Source: Streptomyces changanensis
GTDB taxonomy: Bacteria > Actinomycetota > Actinomycetes > Streptomycetales > Streptomycetaceae
Assembly: GCF_024600715.1 (NCBI RefSeq)
Contig: NZ_CP102332.1
Coordinates: forward strand, 4,712,001-4,776,000
Reading direction: 5' to 3'
Length of the DNA stretch: 64,000 bases
The notes under the pieces are model-generated. The model searched no databases and was not told the origin of the DNA. It was given only the letters and a program-made list of their open reading frames with translations. Both the position numbers and the translations under genes were made by a program. This document shows positions 1-7,448 of this stretch, piece after piece (the stretch's first letter is position 1; every line of letters begins with the position of its first letter).

Positions 1-501
1 GACCGGGAGCCCCTGCTGCGCGACACGCTGCGGCTGCTCGCCTCACCCGACCGGCCCACCGGTCCCGGCGACCGGCTCATCACCCTGCGCGCCTTCGAGA
101 TGGCGCTCGTCCTGGCGCTCCGGCCCCTGCTGCGCGACCTCACCGAGAAGCCGGGCGTCCTGCCCGTCCTGCACCACCCGGGCATCAGCCGCGCCATGGT
201 CATGATCGCCACCCGGTTCGCCGAACCCTGGACGATCGAGTCCCTCGCCCGCGAGGTCGGCATGTCCCGCTCGGCCTTCACCGCCGCCTTCCGCGAGCTC
301 GTCGGCGAGGCGCCCGCCCGCCACCTGACGGGGCGGCGGATGCAGGAGGCGGCCCGGCTGCTGTGCGAGACCTCGCTGCCGCAGTCGGCCGTGCCGCAGC
401 GGGTGGGGTACCAGAGCGCGGTCGGCTTCCACCTGGCGTTCCGCAAGTGGTTCGGCAAGACCCCGGGGGAGTACCGGTCGCACGCGGCGAACGTCGCGTG
501 A
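1..501 (+). CDS. AraC-family transcriptional regulator (3' part)
   Basis: The frame is open from base 1 and ends at TGA 499-501, giving 166 visible residues; the 5' end lies outside the window. The C-terminal 100 residues form an AraC-type double helix-turn-helix. The first helix pair is around 'ESLAREVGMSRSAFTAAFRE', the second around 'VPQRVGYQSAVGFHLAFRKW', and the closing 'FGKTPGEYR' is the family signature. The visible N-terminal part fits the end of a cupin-type sensor domain (AraC_binding_2-like), so the protein probably senses a small ligand and controls nearby genes. It is co-directional with the PrnB-like operon starting at 1385 and could regulate it, but about 880 nt separate them, so this is only inference. 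Confidence 0.85.
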   Translation, partial: DREPLLRDTLRLLASPDRPTGPGDRLITLRAFEMALVLALRPLLRDLTEKPGVLPVLHHPGISRAMVMIATRFAEPWTIESLAREVGMSRSAFTAAFRELVGEAPARHLTGRRMQEAARLLCETSLPQSAVPQRVGYQSAVGFHLAFRKWFGKTPGEYRSHAANVA

Positions 502-607
502 CCCGGCCCCGGCCCGGCCCGGGCGGTCGCGTGACGCCGCCCCGGCCGGGCGCGCCGCTCCCCGCGTACGGGAACATTCCGGTCGCAACGGTACGCGAAG
601 GCTGGCC

Positions 608-621
608 GGTTCTTAAGGACC
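608..621. promoter_or_regulatory. Imperfect palindrome, possible operator
   Basis: GGTTCTTAAGGACC is a 14-nt imperfect dyad centred on CTTAAG. It lies in a locally AT-richer stretch between the AraC gene and the first frame with a good ribosome site (699). It could be a regulator site for the downstream PrnB-like operon. No second copy was seen. Confidence 0.3.
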
Positions 622-698
622 GCTGGACGGTCGTTCATTGCCGCAGGTGGCCGGGGGCGGACAGGCTCTGCAGGGCGCAGCCGTTCCGCGGAGGAGAC

Positions 699-863
699 AT
701 GGTGACCAGGTCGGGTCAGGATTACTCGCAGTCGCGACGCGACGGCCGCGTGACGGGGCCCGACGGCATGCCCGGCGCGGCGGCCACTGCCGGTACCTCC
801 CCGCGCTCCGCCCCGCGTGCCGCGGCGGCCTCGCCGCTCCCGCCGGCCCGCCGGGAGCGGTGA
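699..863 (+). CDS. Possible 54-residue small protein (unrecognised)
   Basis: ATG at 699 follows GGAGGAG a few bases upstream, one of the best ribosome sites in this part of the window. The 54 residues are Arg/Ala/Pro/Ser-rich with no domain, signal peptide or transmembrane segment; there is one Tyr and no Trp or Cys. TGA at 861-863 is followed after one base by GTG 865, which opens another low-complexity frame. It may be a genuine leader gene of the PrnB-like operon, a leader peptide, or a chance frame in GC-rich DNA. I do not recognise the product. Confidence 0.3.
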   Translation: MVTRSGQDYSQSRRDGRVTGPDGMPGAAATAGTSPRSAPRAAAASPLPPARRER

Positions 864-864
864 C

Positions 865-1266
865 GTGCCTGCGGCGGGTACGGCGCGGGCACCGCACGCC
901 TGCGCCCCGCCGCCCCTGACCGCGGCCCCGGCGGCCACCGGCGCCGCGCCCCCACCCCCCGGCGACGGCCCCCCGCGCACGAGCGGGGACCACCCCGCCG
1001 ACGCGGCGGCCACCACCCGCACCACCCCCGGGGCCCCGGCCGCCCCCGCGGCTCCCGCCGCCCCCGCCGTCCCCGCGGCCTTCGCCGCCGCTCGCGTCCG
1101 TACCCCCGGACGGGCGGCGCCGCCCGCGCGGACCCCCTGCTCGCGTACGGCCCCGCCGTCCGGCGCCGTCCTCGCGGCGGCCGCCCCGCGCCCCGTGCGA
1201 CCGCGCCCGCCCGCCCCCGTACCGGCGGCCACCCCGCGCCAGGGCCGGGTGAGCGCCCCGCGGTGA
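865..1266 (+). CDS. Doubtful Ala/Pro/Thr-rich ORF (133 aa)
   Basis: This GTG-started frame covers most of the 520-nt gap before the PrnB-like gene. It has a GGGAG sequence 8 nt upstream and begins one base after the preceding small frame ends. Third codon positions are mostly G or C, as in real Streptomyces genes, but composition is almost entirely Ala, Pro, Thr, Arg and Gly with no fold visible. The same Pro/Ala/Thr bias occurs in the N-terminal extension of the flavin hydroxylase downstream. It could be a disordered protein or non-coding C-rich DNA. From 1267 to 1384 I see nothing except the AGAGGGGCC ribosome site at about 1371-1379. Confidence 0.2.
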   Translation: MPAAGTARAPHACAPPPLTAAPAATGAAPPPPGDGPPRTSGDHPADAAATTRTTPGAPAAPAAPAAPAVPAAFAAARVRTPGRAAPPARTPCSRTAPPSGAVLAAAAPRPVRPRPPAPVPAATPRQGRVSAPR

Positions 1267-1384
1267 CGCCGGGGGCCCGGCGGGGCGCACACGCCACACC
1301 GCCACCCCCGCCGCGGTCCGCCCGAGGGCCCGACCGCGACCACCCCGTCCACACCCGCCACACCCGCCCGAGAGGGGCCTTCCG

Positions 1385-2506
1385 TTGAGCCTGTACGACG
1401 TCGTCGAGCCAGGACTCGTCACCTGCGCCGAACCGCGCTACCGCATCGCCGAGATACGCGCCGCCGACCCGCTCGGCGCCGACGCGGTCCTCGCCGCCGT
1501 CCCCGGCATCAACCGGGACGCGGACACCGCCGCCCTCACCGTCGCCCTGCGCGCCCTCGTCCCCGACCTCGACCGGGTCGCCGGGTGGAGCGTCGTGGAG
1601 GCCCTGGCCGGAATGCGGGACCTGGGGGTGCTCCTCGGCTCCCTCAAACGCCACGGCACCGAACCCGTCGCCGCGGTGCCGGAGGTCCTGCCCGTCCTGG
1701 AGGAGCTGGGCCGCCGCACCGACATGGTGCCGCGCGACACGGTCCACCACTACACGACCTGGAACCCGCTCGGCCGGCGCCGCCGCAGCTACACCGGATC
1801 GGAGACGGAGGCCCACCTCCAGGACGCCGTCCGGATGGTCTTCCCGGGCCTCGTCGCCGCCCTCGGCACCTGCGGGGAGCTGGCCCGCCTCGAACCGTAC
1901 GACCCGGGCTTCGCCTGCGCACTGGACCGCACCGCACAGCACGTCCAGTCCATGGTCGACTCGATCGACTTCACCGTCGCCCACGTCGCGCCCGAGTTCT
2001 TCGCCCGCACGCTGCGCCCGTACTTCGAGGGGATCGACGTCGCGGGCCGCGAGTACCTCGGCCCGGCCGCCGCGCAGGTCCCGCTCTGGCTGGTCGACCT
2101 GACGCTTTGGCAGAGCGACCGCTCGGACCCCCGGTACGACGCCTTCCTCGACGAGTCCGTGCGGTACAGCCTGCCGTCCTGGCGGGCCTTCCACGCCGCG
2201 CACCGCGGCGGCGTCTCCGCCGTGGGCAAGCTCACCGCCGCGCTCAGCTGGGAGAGCGGGCACCGGACGCCGCCCGCCCTCACGGCCGCGGCCGTGTCCC
2301 TGACGCGGGTGCTGCGGCTGCTGAAGACCTTCCGCGCCCGTCACCTCGGCATCGCCCGCAAGGCGTACCACGACGACCTGCGCCTCTACGAGACGGGAAG
2401 CGGCGGCGCCCCGGTGGCCCTGCTCCGCTCGGTCCTCGACCTGACCCGGGACAACGAGAACCTGGTCCGCCGCGCCACGGTCCCGCCCCGCACCCCGGCC
2501 GCCTGA
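1385..2506 (+). CDS. PrnB-family heme enzyme (TDO/IDO superfamily)
   Basis: This 373-residue protein matches PrnB (monodechloroaminopyrrolnitrin synthase, formerly DUF1864), which rearranges 7-chlorotryptophan in pyrrolnitrin biosynthesis; PrnB is about 361 residues. Collinear shared blocks as I remember PrnB: 'PGINRDAD' (40-47), 'LGSLKRHG' (84-91), 'WNP' then 'RSYTG' (126-138), 'YLGP' (224-227), the 'FRARHL' segment and the 'GSGG' loop (338-341). His320 aligns with the proximal heme ligand His313 of PrnB. The start is TTG 1385, behind AGAGGGGCC; no better codon lies close by. The flavin hydroxylase follows after 14 nt, so the two form an operon. No halogenase (PrnA) or Rieske oxygenase (PrnD) is nearby, so the substrate is probably not chlorotryptophan. 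Family membership is well supported; substrate and product are unknown. Confidence 0.85.
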   Translation: MSLYDVVEPGLVTCAEPRYRIAEIRAADPLGADAVLAAVPGINRDADTAALTVALRALVPDLDRVAGWSVVEALAGMRDLGVLLGSLKRHGTEPVAAVPEVLPVLEELGRRTDMVPRDTVHHYTTWNPLGRRRRSYTGSETEAHLQDAVRMVFPGLVAALGTCGELARLEPYDPGFACALDRTAQHVQSMVDSIDFTVAHVAPEFFARTLRPYFEGIDVAGREYLGPAAAQVPLWLVDLTLWQSDRSDPRYDAFLDESVRYSLPSWRAFHAAHRGGVSAVGKLTAALSWESGHRTPPALTAAAVSLTRVLRLLKTFRARHLGIARKAYHDDLRLYETGSGGAPVALLRSVLDLTRDNENLVRRATVPPRTPAA

Positions 2507-2520
2507 GAGGACCACGCCAG

Positions 2521-4296
2521 ATGACTCCGGACACCACCCCGGACAGCACCTCCCGCACCCCGGGCGCCCCCCGCATCGCAGACGGCACCCCCGTCCCGGA
2601 TGGCACCCCCGCCCCGGACGGCACCCCCGCGCCGGCCAGGCCCGCGAGCACCGACCGGACGCCGACCCCGGTCCGGCCCGCGACCCCCGCCGACACGACC
2701 GCCGCCGACAGGCCCCCCGCCGACACGACCGCCGCCGACAGGACCCCGGCCGACACGACCGCCGCCCCGGGCAACGTCACCGACGGCGCTCCCGGCCCGC
2801 ACGCCACGCCCGACCCGACCCCCGGCACCACGTCCGCCCTCGGCACCGCCCCGGGCACCGCCCCGGGCGCCGTCGAGGACGCCACTCTGGGCGGCGGAGC
2901 GGGCGTCCGCCCCGACACCCCCGCCCGGCGGGCCGCCGCGCGCTGCGCCCTGCGCGACACGTCACCCGACATCCTCGTCGCGGGCGGCGGCGTCGCCGGG
3001 CTCACCACGGCGCTCGCGCTGCACGCCGCCGGCCACGGGCGGGTCACCGTCGTGGAGGCCGCGCCCGGGCTGCGGCCCCTCGGCGCGGGACTCAACCTCA
3101 TGCCCAACGCCGTGCGGGAGCTCGACGCGCTCGGCCTGCTCGACCGGCTGGAGGCCGACGCGGTCCGCACTCGCGAGCTGCGCTACTACCACCGCTGCGG
3201 CGCCCTGATCGCCCGTGAGGAGCGCGGTCTGCGCGCCGGCTACCGCTGGCCGCAGCTGTCCGTGCACCGCGCGCACCTCCAGCGCGTGCTCGCCGACGCC
3301 GTCGAGGAGCGCCTCGGCCCCGGCACGCTCGTCACCGGTGCCCGCGTCACCGGGGTGGAGCAACCGCCCGGCGGCGCGCGGCCGCGCGTGCGGATCGAGC
3401 ACTGCTCCGGCGGGGTGCGGGGCGTGACCCACCTCGAACCGGACGTGCTGGTCGGCGCGGACGGCATCCGCTCGGCGGTGCGGTCCGCGCTCCATCCGGA
3501 CGAGGGCGAGCCGCCGTGGAACGGCGTGCTGGTGTGGCGGGGCGTGTCGCCGATGGACGCCCACCGCACCGCGCCGTTCATGCTGGTGGCGGGCGACGAC
3601 CGGCAGAAGGCGGTCGTCTACCCGATGACCGAGCCGTCCCCGCGCCGCCCCGGGGTCCTCGTCAACTGGGCGCTGGCCATGCCGGCCGACGCCGTGGACG
3701 AGCGGTTCCTCGGCGACTGGAACCGGCCGGTCCCGGTCGAGCGGTTCCTCGACCACTACGCCGGCTGGGAGTTCGGCGGGGTCAGCGTCCCGGAGGTCCT
3801 GCGCGCGGCCGACGGCGCGTACGAGTACCCCATGGTGGACCGCGAGCCCCTCGGCCGCTGGAGCCACGGCCGCACCACCCTCGTCGGGGACGCGGCCCAC
3901 GCCATGTACCCGACCGGCTCCAACGGCGCCACCCAGTCGATCGTCGACGCTCGGGCCCTCGCCCACGCCCTGGGGGTCCACCGCGACCCGGTGGAGGCCC
4001 TCGCCGCCTACGACGCGCACCGGCGGCCGGCCATGACGGAGCTCCAGCGCGCCAACCGGCGCCTGGGGCCCGAGGCCGTCATCCACCTGGCCCACGAGCG
4101 GGCCCCCGGCGGGTTCACCGACGCCGACGCCGTCGTCCCCCCGGAGGAACGCCGCGCCATCGCCGCGCGGTACGCCGCCACGGGCGCGTTCGACCCGGAG
4201 GCGGTCAACCGGGGGACCCCGTACGCCGTGCCGGTGCGGGACCTGGCGGCCGCGCGCACCCGTCCGGGCGACACGCCGGTACGCGCGCGCCCCTGA
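2521..4296 (+). CDS. PhzS-like FAD-dependent monooxygenase with long Pro/Thr/Ala-rich N-terminus
   Basis: The 591-residue protein has a class A flavin hydroxylase core from about residue 150: 'DILVAGGGVAGL' (GxGxxG, FAD ADP), 'LVGADGIRSAVR' (DG motif), 'YPMVDREPL' and 'TLVGDAAHAMYPTGSNGA' (GD motif). The core resembles PhzS (phenazine 1-carboxylate-type hydroxylase) along its length, so it probably hydroxylates an aromatic ring using NAD(P)H and O2. Residues 1-149 are low-complexity Pro/Thr/Ala/Asp with repeated 'DGTPAP' and 'PADTTAADR' units. No ATG, GTG or TTG occurs in frame between 2524 and 2968, so this region should be translated from ATG 2521 (ribosome site AGAGG). PhzS itself starts only a few residues before its FAD motif. 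It is coupled to the PrnB-like gene and probably acts on that enzyme's product. Confidence 0.88.
   Translation: MTPDTTPDSTSRTPGAPRIADGTPVPDGTPAPDGTPAPARPASTDRTPTPVRPATPADTTAADRPPADTTAADRTPADTTAAPGNVTDGAPGPHATPDPTPGTTSALGTAPGTAPGAVEDATLGGGAGVRPDTPARRAAARCALRDTSPDILVAGGGVAGLTTALALHAAGHGRVTVVEAAPGLRPLGAGLNLMPNAVRELDALGLLDRLEADAVRTRELRYYHRCGALIAREERGLRAGYRWPQLSVHRAHLQRVLADAVEERLGPGTLVTGARVTGVEQPPGGARPRVRIEHCSGGVRGVTHLEPDVLVGADGIRSAVRSALHPDEGEPPWNGVLVWRGVSPMDAHRTAPFMLVAGDDRQKAVVYPMTEPSPRRPGVLVNWALAMPADAVDERFLGDWNRPVPVERFLDHYAGWEFGGVSVPEVLRAADGAYEYPMVDREPLGRWSHGRTTLVGDAAHAMYPTGSNGATQSIVDARALAHALGVHRDPVEALAAYDAHRRPAMTELQRANRRLGPEAVIHLAHERAPGGFTDADAVVPPEERRAIAARYAATGAFDPEAVNRGTPYAVPVRDLAAARTRPGDTPVRARP
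2573..2770. repeat. Coding minisatellite in the flavin hydroxylase N-terminus
   Basis: Two short in-frame tandem repeats are present. The first is an 18-nt unit (about 2.5 copies from 2585) encoding 'GTPxPD'. The second is a 30-nt unit (about 2.5 copies, 2695-2766) encoding 'PADTTAADRx'. Both lengths are multiples of three, so copy-number change keeps the frame. Confidence 0.6.
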
Positions 4297-4431
4297 GTGC
4301 GCCCCCCGTGCCACGTGCGCCGTGCGCCATGGCCGCGCGCGGCGCCGTGGCACTACCGTCATCCCGGAACGGCGGACGCATACCGTGGTGGGTCCGCCAC
4401 TGTACGTACCTCGCCTGCGAAGGTGGAACAC

Positions 4432-7068
4432 GTGAAGGCCATCCGTCGGTTCACCGTCCGCCCCGTCCTGCCCGAACCCCTCCGACCCCTCAGCGACCTC
4501 GCGCGGAACCTGCGCTGGTCCTGGCACGCCGAGACCCGTGAGCTGTTCCAGGCCGTCGACCCCGAGGGGTGGCGCGCGGCCGGCGGCGACCCGGTGCGGC
4601 TTCTCGGCACCGTCTCCGCCGCGCGGCTCGGCGAACTCGCCCGCGACCGGCGGTTCCTGCGCCGCCTGACCGCCGCCGCCGACGACCTCGACGACTACCT
4701 GCGCGGCCGCCGCTGGTACCAGAACCACGCGGAGGGGGGTGGCGACGAACCCCCCGCGGCCGTCGCCTACTTCTCCCCGGAGTTCGGCGTCACCGCCGCG
4801 CTGCCCCAGTACTCCGGCGGCCTCGGCATCCTCGCCGGGGACCACCTCAAGGCCGCCAGCGACCTCGGCGTCCCGCTGGTGGGCGTCGGCCTGCTCTACC
4901 GGCACGGCTACTTCCGCCAGTCGCTCTCCCGCGACGGCTGGCAGCTGGAGCACTACCCGCTCCTCGACCCCAACGAGCTGCCCCTGACCCTGCTGCGCCG
5001 CCCCGACGCCACCCCGGTCCGGATCTCCCTCGCCCTGCCGGGCGGCCGCTCCCTCTTCGCCCACGTGTGGGTGGCGCAGGTCGGCCGGGTCCCGCTCCTC
5101 ATGCTCGACTCGGACGTCGAGGAGAACGGGCCGGGCGAGCGGAACGTCACCGACCGGCTCTACGGCGGGGGCAGCGAGCACCGGCTCCTGCAGGAGATGC
5201 TCCTGGGGATAGGAGGTGTCCGGGCCGTACGGGCGTACTGCGCCCTCACCGGCCACCCCGCCCCGGAGGTGTTCCACACCAACGAGGGCCACGCCGGCTT
5301 CCTGGGCCTGGAGCGCATCAGGGAGCTGACCGATCAGGACACCGACTTCGACGCCGCCCTGGAGGCCGTGCGGGCCGGGACGGTGTTCACCACGCACACG
5401 CCCGTGCCCGCCGGCATCGATCGCTTCGACCGCGACCTCGTCGCCCGCCACTTCGGCCCCGGCGCCGAGCTCCCGGACGTGGACGTCACGCGCCTGCTCC
5501 AGCTGGGCCGCGAGACGTACCCGGGCGGCGAGCCGCACGTCTTCAACATGGCCGTCATGGGGCTGCGCCTCGCCCAGCGCGCCAACGGCGTCTCCACCCT
5601 GCACGGCTCGGTGAGCCGTTCGATGTTCTCCGGGCTGTGGCCCGGCTTCGACGCGGAGGAGGTGCCGATCACCTCCATCACCAACGGCGTCCACGCCCCC
5701 ACCTGGGTGGCGCCCGAGGTGCTCCGGCTGGGCGCCCGCAGGATCGGTGCCCAGCGGGCCGAGGACGCCCTCAGCGTGGGCGGCTCGGAGCGCTGGGACG
5801 CCTTCGCCGAGATCGACGACGCCGCCGTCTGGGAGCTCCGCCGCGAGCTGCGCGAGCAGCTGGTGCACGAGGTGCGGACCCGGCTGCGGGCCTCCTGGCG
5901 GGAGCGCGGCGCCGGGTCGGCGGAGCTCGGCTGGATCGACGGGGTCCTTGACCCGGACGTCCTCACGATCGGCTTCGCCCGCCGGGTGCCGTCCTACAAG
6001 CGGCTCACGCTGATGCTCCGCGACCGCGACCGGCTCCGCGAGATGCTGCTGCACCCGACCCGGCCCGTCCAGATCGTCGTCGCGGGCAAGGCCCACCCGG
6101 CCGACGACGGGGGCAAGCGGCTGGTGCGGGAGATGGTCCGCTTCGCCGACGACCCGCGGGTCCGCCACCGCATCGTCTTCCTGCCGGACTACGGCATGGG
6201 GATGGCGCGGAAGCTCTACCCGGGGTGCGACGTCTGGCTCAACAACCCGCTGCGCCCGCTGGAGGCGTGCGGCACGAGCGGGATGAAGGCCGCGCTGAAC
6301 GGCTGCCTCAACCTCTCGGTGCGGGACGGCTGGTGGGACGAGTGGTACGACCCGGACTTCGGCTGGGAGATCCCCACCGCCGACGGTCCGACCACCGACG
6401 AGGAGCGCCGCGACGACCTGGAGGCGCACGCCCTGTACGAGCTGATCGAGCAGCGGGTCGCGCCGCGCTTCTACGACCGGGGCGCGAACGGCCTGCCCGA
6501 GCGGTGGATCGAGATGGTCCGCCGCACCATCACCTCGCTCGGCCCGAAGGTGGTGGCGGGGCGCATGGTGCGCGAGTACGTCGAGCGGCTGTACACCCCG
6601 GCGGCGCGGGCCCACCGCGCGCTGGACCTGGAGGGGGCGGGCGAGCTGGCCGCCTGGAAGGCCCGGGTCCGCGCGGCCTGGCCGGGCGTGGCCGTCGACC
6701 ACGTGGAGGCGGACGAGAGCAGCGAGGTCGCCGAGCTGGGCGCCACGCTCGCCCTGCGGGTCCGCGTCACCCTCGGCGAGCTGCAGCCGGAGGACGTGGA
6801 GGTGCAGGCGGTCGCGGGCCGGGTGGACACGCGGGACGCGCTCGCCGACGCCCGGACCTTCCCGCTGAAGCCGGCCGGCGGCGGCGGTCCCGACCAGCAG
6901 GGCCGTTGGGTGTACGAGGGTCCGCTGAGCCTGGACCGCACCGGGCCCTTCGGCTACACCGTGCGGGTGCTGCCCGCGCACCGGCTGCTCGCCGCCGGGG
7001 CGGACCTCGGGCTGGTGGCACTGCCGGCCGAGTCGCCGGGCGAGGGCGCGGGCGTCCTGCTGCGCTGA
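4432..7068 (+). CDS. glgP: Alpha-glucan (glycogen) phosphorylase
   Basis: This enzyme releases glucose 1-phosphate from alpha-1,4-glucan ends. The 878-residue protein is the actinobacterial type: an N-terminal DUF3417 segment ('LARNLRWSWH', about 20-30), then a GT35 catalytic domain. 'EACGTSGMKAALNG' contains the PLP-binding lysine (about Lys619), and 'YFSPEFGV' and 'GGLGILAGDHLK' mark the N-terminal catalytic lobe. The start is GTG 4432, preceded by AAGGTGGA, although the frame stays open further upstream. It stands alone with a terminator behind it. A debranching enzyme (glgX) lies 13 kb downstream, so both steps of glycogen breakdown are encoded in this region. Glycogen turnover in Streptomyces accompanies sporulation. 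Confidence 0.95.
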   Translation: MKAIRRFTVRPVLPEPLRPLSDLARNLRWSWHAETRELFQAVDPEGWRAAGGDPVRLLGTVSAARLGELARDRRFLRRLTAAADDLDDYLRGRRWYQNHAEGGGDEPPAAVAYFSPEFGVTAALPQYSGGLGILAGDHLKAASDLGVPLVGVGLLYRHGYFRQSLSRDGWQLEHYPLLDPNELPLTLLRRPDATPVRISLALPGGRSLFAHVWVAQVGRVPLLMLDSDVEENGPGERNVTDRLYGGGSEHRLLQEMLLGIGGVRAVRAYCALTGHPAPEVFHTNEGHAGFLGLERIRELTDQDTDFDAALEAVRAGTVFTTHTPVPAGIDRFDRDLVARHFGPGAELPDVDVTRLLQLGRETYPGGEPHVFNMAVMGLRLAQRANGVSTLHGSVSRSMFSGLWPGFDAEEVPITSITNGVHAPTWVAPEVLRLGARRIGAQRAEDALSVGGSERWDAFAEIDDAAVWELRRELREQLVHEVRTRLRASWRERGAGSAELGWIDGVLDPDVLTIGFARRVPSYKRLTLMLRDRDRLREMLLHPTRPVQIVVAGKAHPADDGGKRLVREMVRFADDPRVRHRIVFLPDYGMGMARKLYPGCDVWLNNPLRPLEACGTSGMKAALNGCLNLSVRDGWWDEWYDPDFGWEIPTADGPTTDEERRDDLEAHALYELIEQRVAPRFYDRGANGLPERWIEMVRRTITSLGPKVVAGRMVREYVERLYTPAARAHRALDLEGAGELAAWKARVRAAWPGVAVDHVEADESSEVAELGATLALRVRVTLGELQPEDVEVQAVAGRVDTRDALADARTFPLKPAGGGGPDQQGRWVYEGPLSLDRTGPFGYTVRVLPAHRLLAAGADLGLVALPAESPGEGAGVLLR

Positions 7069-7081
7069 GCGGCGCCCCGGG

Positions 7082-7113
7082 CCGTCGCCCCCTCCCCTCG
7101 TGGGGGGCGACGG
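7082..7113 (+). terminator. Terminator after glgP
   Basis: CGTCGCCCCC and GGGGGGCGACG form a 10-bp GC-rich hairpin 14 nt after the glgP stop. There is no T-run, which is usual in Streptomyces. Confidence 0.7.
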
Positions 7114-7297
7114 GCCCGGGGCCAGCCTGCCGTGCCGCCCGCCGCTGCGGCATCGTCCTGCGGTCCCGGGCCGCCTCGGCCGTACGGCGGACCCCGACCG
7201 GTACCGCGGGAGGAGTCCGCCGGTCCCGACCCGGTGGGCCGGGGGTGACGGAGCGGCACCGGGCACACGGGCGACCGCCGTCCCCGGGTACGCGCGG

Positions 7298-7327
7298 AGG
7301 CCGCCGTCCCGAGGGGGACGGCGGCCT
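7298..7327. terminator. Bidirectional hairpin between glgP and the M4 protease
   Basis: AGGCCGCCGTCCC (7298-7310) pairs perfectly with GGGACGGCGGCCT (7315-7327) over 13 bp around a GAGG tetraloop. It sits between convergent genes and could stop transcription from both sides. Confidence 0.7.
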
Positions 7328-7344
7328 CTGCATCCGTGGGGGGT

Positions 7345-7439
7345 GGCGGTGCGCCCGTCACCGGGCGGTGCGCCCGTCACCGGGCGGTGCGCCCGTCACC
7401 GGGCGGTGCGCCCGTCACCGGGCGGTGCGCCCGTCGCCG
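7345..7439. repeat. Five tandem copies of a 19-bp repeat
   Basis: The unit GGCGGTGCGCCCGTCACCG starts at 7345, 7364, 7383, 7402 and 7421; the last copy has one change. There are no spacers. The array abuts the protease stop codon (7449). With the two hairpins it accounts for the whole 7069-7448 gap. Confidence 0.9.
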
Positions 7440-7448
7440 GGCGGGCGG

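Noticed and set aside
1385-4296. Complete pyrrolnitrin or phenazine cluster
   Set aside because: Only one homologue of each pathway is present; no halogenase, Rieske oxygenase or phz core genes are seen up to base 13944.
2962-7380. Open frame of about 1470 codons on the minus strand
   Set aside because: It is the mirror of the flavin hydroxylase and glgP frames. GC-rich codon bias removes stops on the opposite strand; the product is Arg/Gly-rich with no domain.
7345-7439. Possible CRISPR array
   Set aside because: The 19-bp units are contiguous without spacers and no cas gene is present.
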